The notes beneath the pieces are model-generated. The model was not told the origin of the DNA, made no database searches, and worked only from the letters and a program-made list of their open reading frames with translations. Of a stretch of DNA of 44,185 nt, positions 43,690 to 44,185 are shown piece after piece; the first letter of the stretch is position 1; every line of letters begins with the position of its first letter. The DNA is taken from the NCBI GenBank assembly GCA_003427395.1, contig BFEA01000025.1, forward strand, positions 2,872,842-2,917,026, in the 5' to 3' direction. Source of the stretch: Chara braunii (taxonomy: Eukaryota > Streptophyta > Charophyceae > Charales > Characeae). A program made the position numbers and the translations under genes.

Positions 43690-44185
43690 TGTGGGGAAAC
43701 CCGGGGAGGGGGCGCCTACTGCTCGCTGAAGCCAAGGGCAAAAGCGTCTGTCACTCGCTGTGCCCGATTCCGAGGTCCTCAGCGGGCAGCGGCTACTCTA
43801 TGGGCAGTAGTTTCAGTCAAGCGATCCCCTTTACGCCAACCTCAATTCCGCCCCTTGTCCTATTAGCAAAAAAAAATGCACAACAAGGTTAGAGCAGTTC
43901 TCGCCCGTGGTTGGTTTGGGGCGTTGTCACGCAGCACAATATATCATTAAGGTTCCCCTCGCAGTATCCCAGATATAGCTCAGACACGAGAACAAGTTTC
44001 TTTTACGAGCTTTCTAAGTAAGGAAAGTTCAGAAATGAGCAGCAGTTCTCGCCGTTTCCCAAACGAGCGAATGTCAGACTTTCGAATACACTCTTGAGGT
44101 GCCTGCAACAGTCTCTAGTTCACACTGCAAGACTCCCCTGCAACGATTGAAAGATTAACAAGGGTTGTGAACTCTAGTCATGGCA
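43690..44185 (-). repeat. LTR (upstream/5' copy), cut by window end
   Basis: Begins TGTGGGGAAACCC and aligns with 25347-25842 to the last base of the window. The element promoter would lie in this LTR, in the part seen or beyond it. Its outer end and the target-site duplication are outside the window. Confidence 0.88.

Larger units (their letters stand above)
25347..44185 (-). mobile_element. Giant Ty3/gypsy-type LTR retrotransposon, right end beyond window
   Basis: Flanked by direct repeats starting TGTGGGGAAACCC at 25347 and 43690, with a PBS beside the right one. Minus-strand order is leader, upstream ORF block, gag, protease, RT, RNase H, integrase; integrase after RT marks the Ty3/gypsy type. 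It spans at least 18.8 kb including gaps. Extra ORFs between PBS and gag are known in Ogre/Tat-type plant elements, but this RT carries FLDD and I cannot assign a named lineage. Several stops and frameshifts suggest an inactive copy. Confidence 0.85.

Overview
This is a repeat-dense piece of eukaryotic nuclear DNA with no recognisable intact host gene. It holds layers of LTR-type and other repeats, microsatellites and minisatellites, N gaps (14833-14907, 25954-26523 and many single Ns from about 28013 to 31510), and an uncut library adapter at 100-136. The pol style of the retrotransposon, its primer-binding site matching a plant-type tRNA-Asp 3' end, and its Ogre-like layout (extra ORFs between leader and gag) suggest the green lineage. 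A non-seed-plant streptophyte such as a charophyte is my tentative guess, from memory of the style of the proteins; no search was possible.

Left part (1 to about 25.3 kb). This is a mosaic of at least two repeat families without intact coding capacity. 'Family E' is about 400-430 bp with LTR-like ends (TGTCGG...CCGACA) and a terminal hairpin; copies lie at 9296-9728, 10779-11205 and 23158-23562, with a tail at 1-26. 'Element X' is multi-kb and can be assembled by comparing partial copies: a short protein-like module, then an array of stem-loop units with loop TAAGTT, then GGCAGCGC motifs, then a GATAACAGGTCGG box, then a 3' part ending in GCGCTCGACA. Copies are 5487-7650 (+), 7775-8094 (+), 11206-11292 (+), 12380-13490 (+), 16804-20260 (-) and 23600-25346 (+).

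The most interesting signal in this part is the stem-loop family. About 32 units lie in five places. Each has a conserved loop and an 8-bp outer stem whose sequence differs from unit to unit but stays paired, often through G.U pairs, which points to an RNA-level structure.

Right part (25347 to beyond the window end). This is one giant LTR retrotransposon on the minus strand, inserted into the element X copy. Two direct repeats (25347-25842 and 43690-44185) are its LTRs in part, and a tRNA-Asp-type primer-binding site lies at 43668-43685. Reading on the minus strand the order is LTR, PBS, a leader of about 1.8 kb with strong hairpins, a block of seven small or broken ORFs (41891-37610), gag with 13-residue repeats and a zinc knuckle, protease, reverse transcriptase, RNase H, integrase, about 4.5 kb of non-coding DNA with a 31-bp minisatellite and a foldback element, then the other LTR. 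The span is at least 18.8 kb. The coding regions carry several in-frame stops and frameshifts, so this copy is probably dead.

The block of ORFs upstream of gag is the best candidate for an undescribed protein system. Two of its products are end-to-end paralogs and others look like more distant relatives; I recognise no known family in them.
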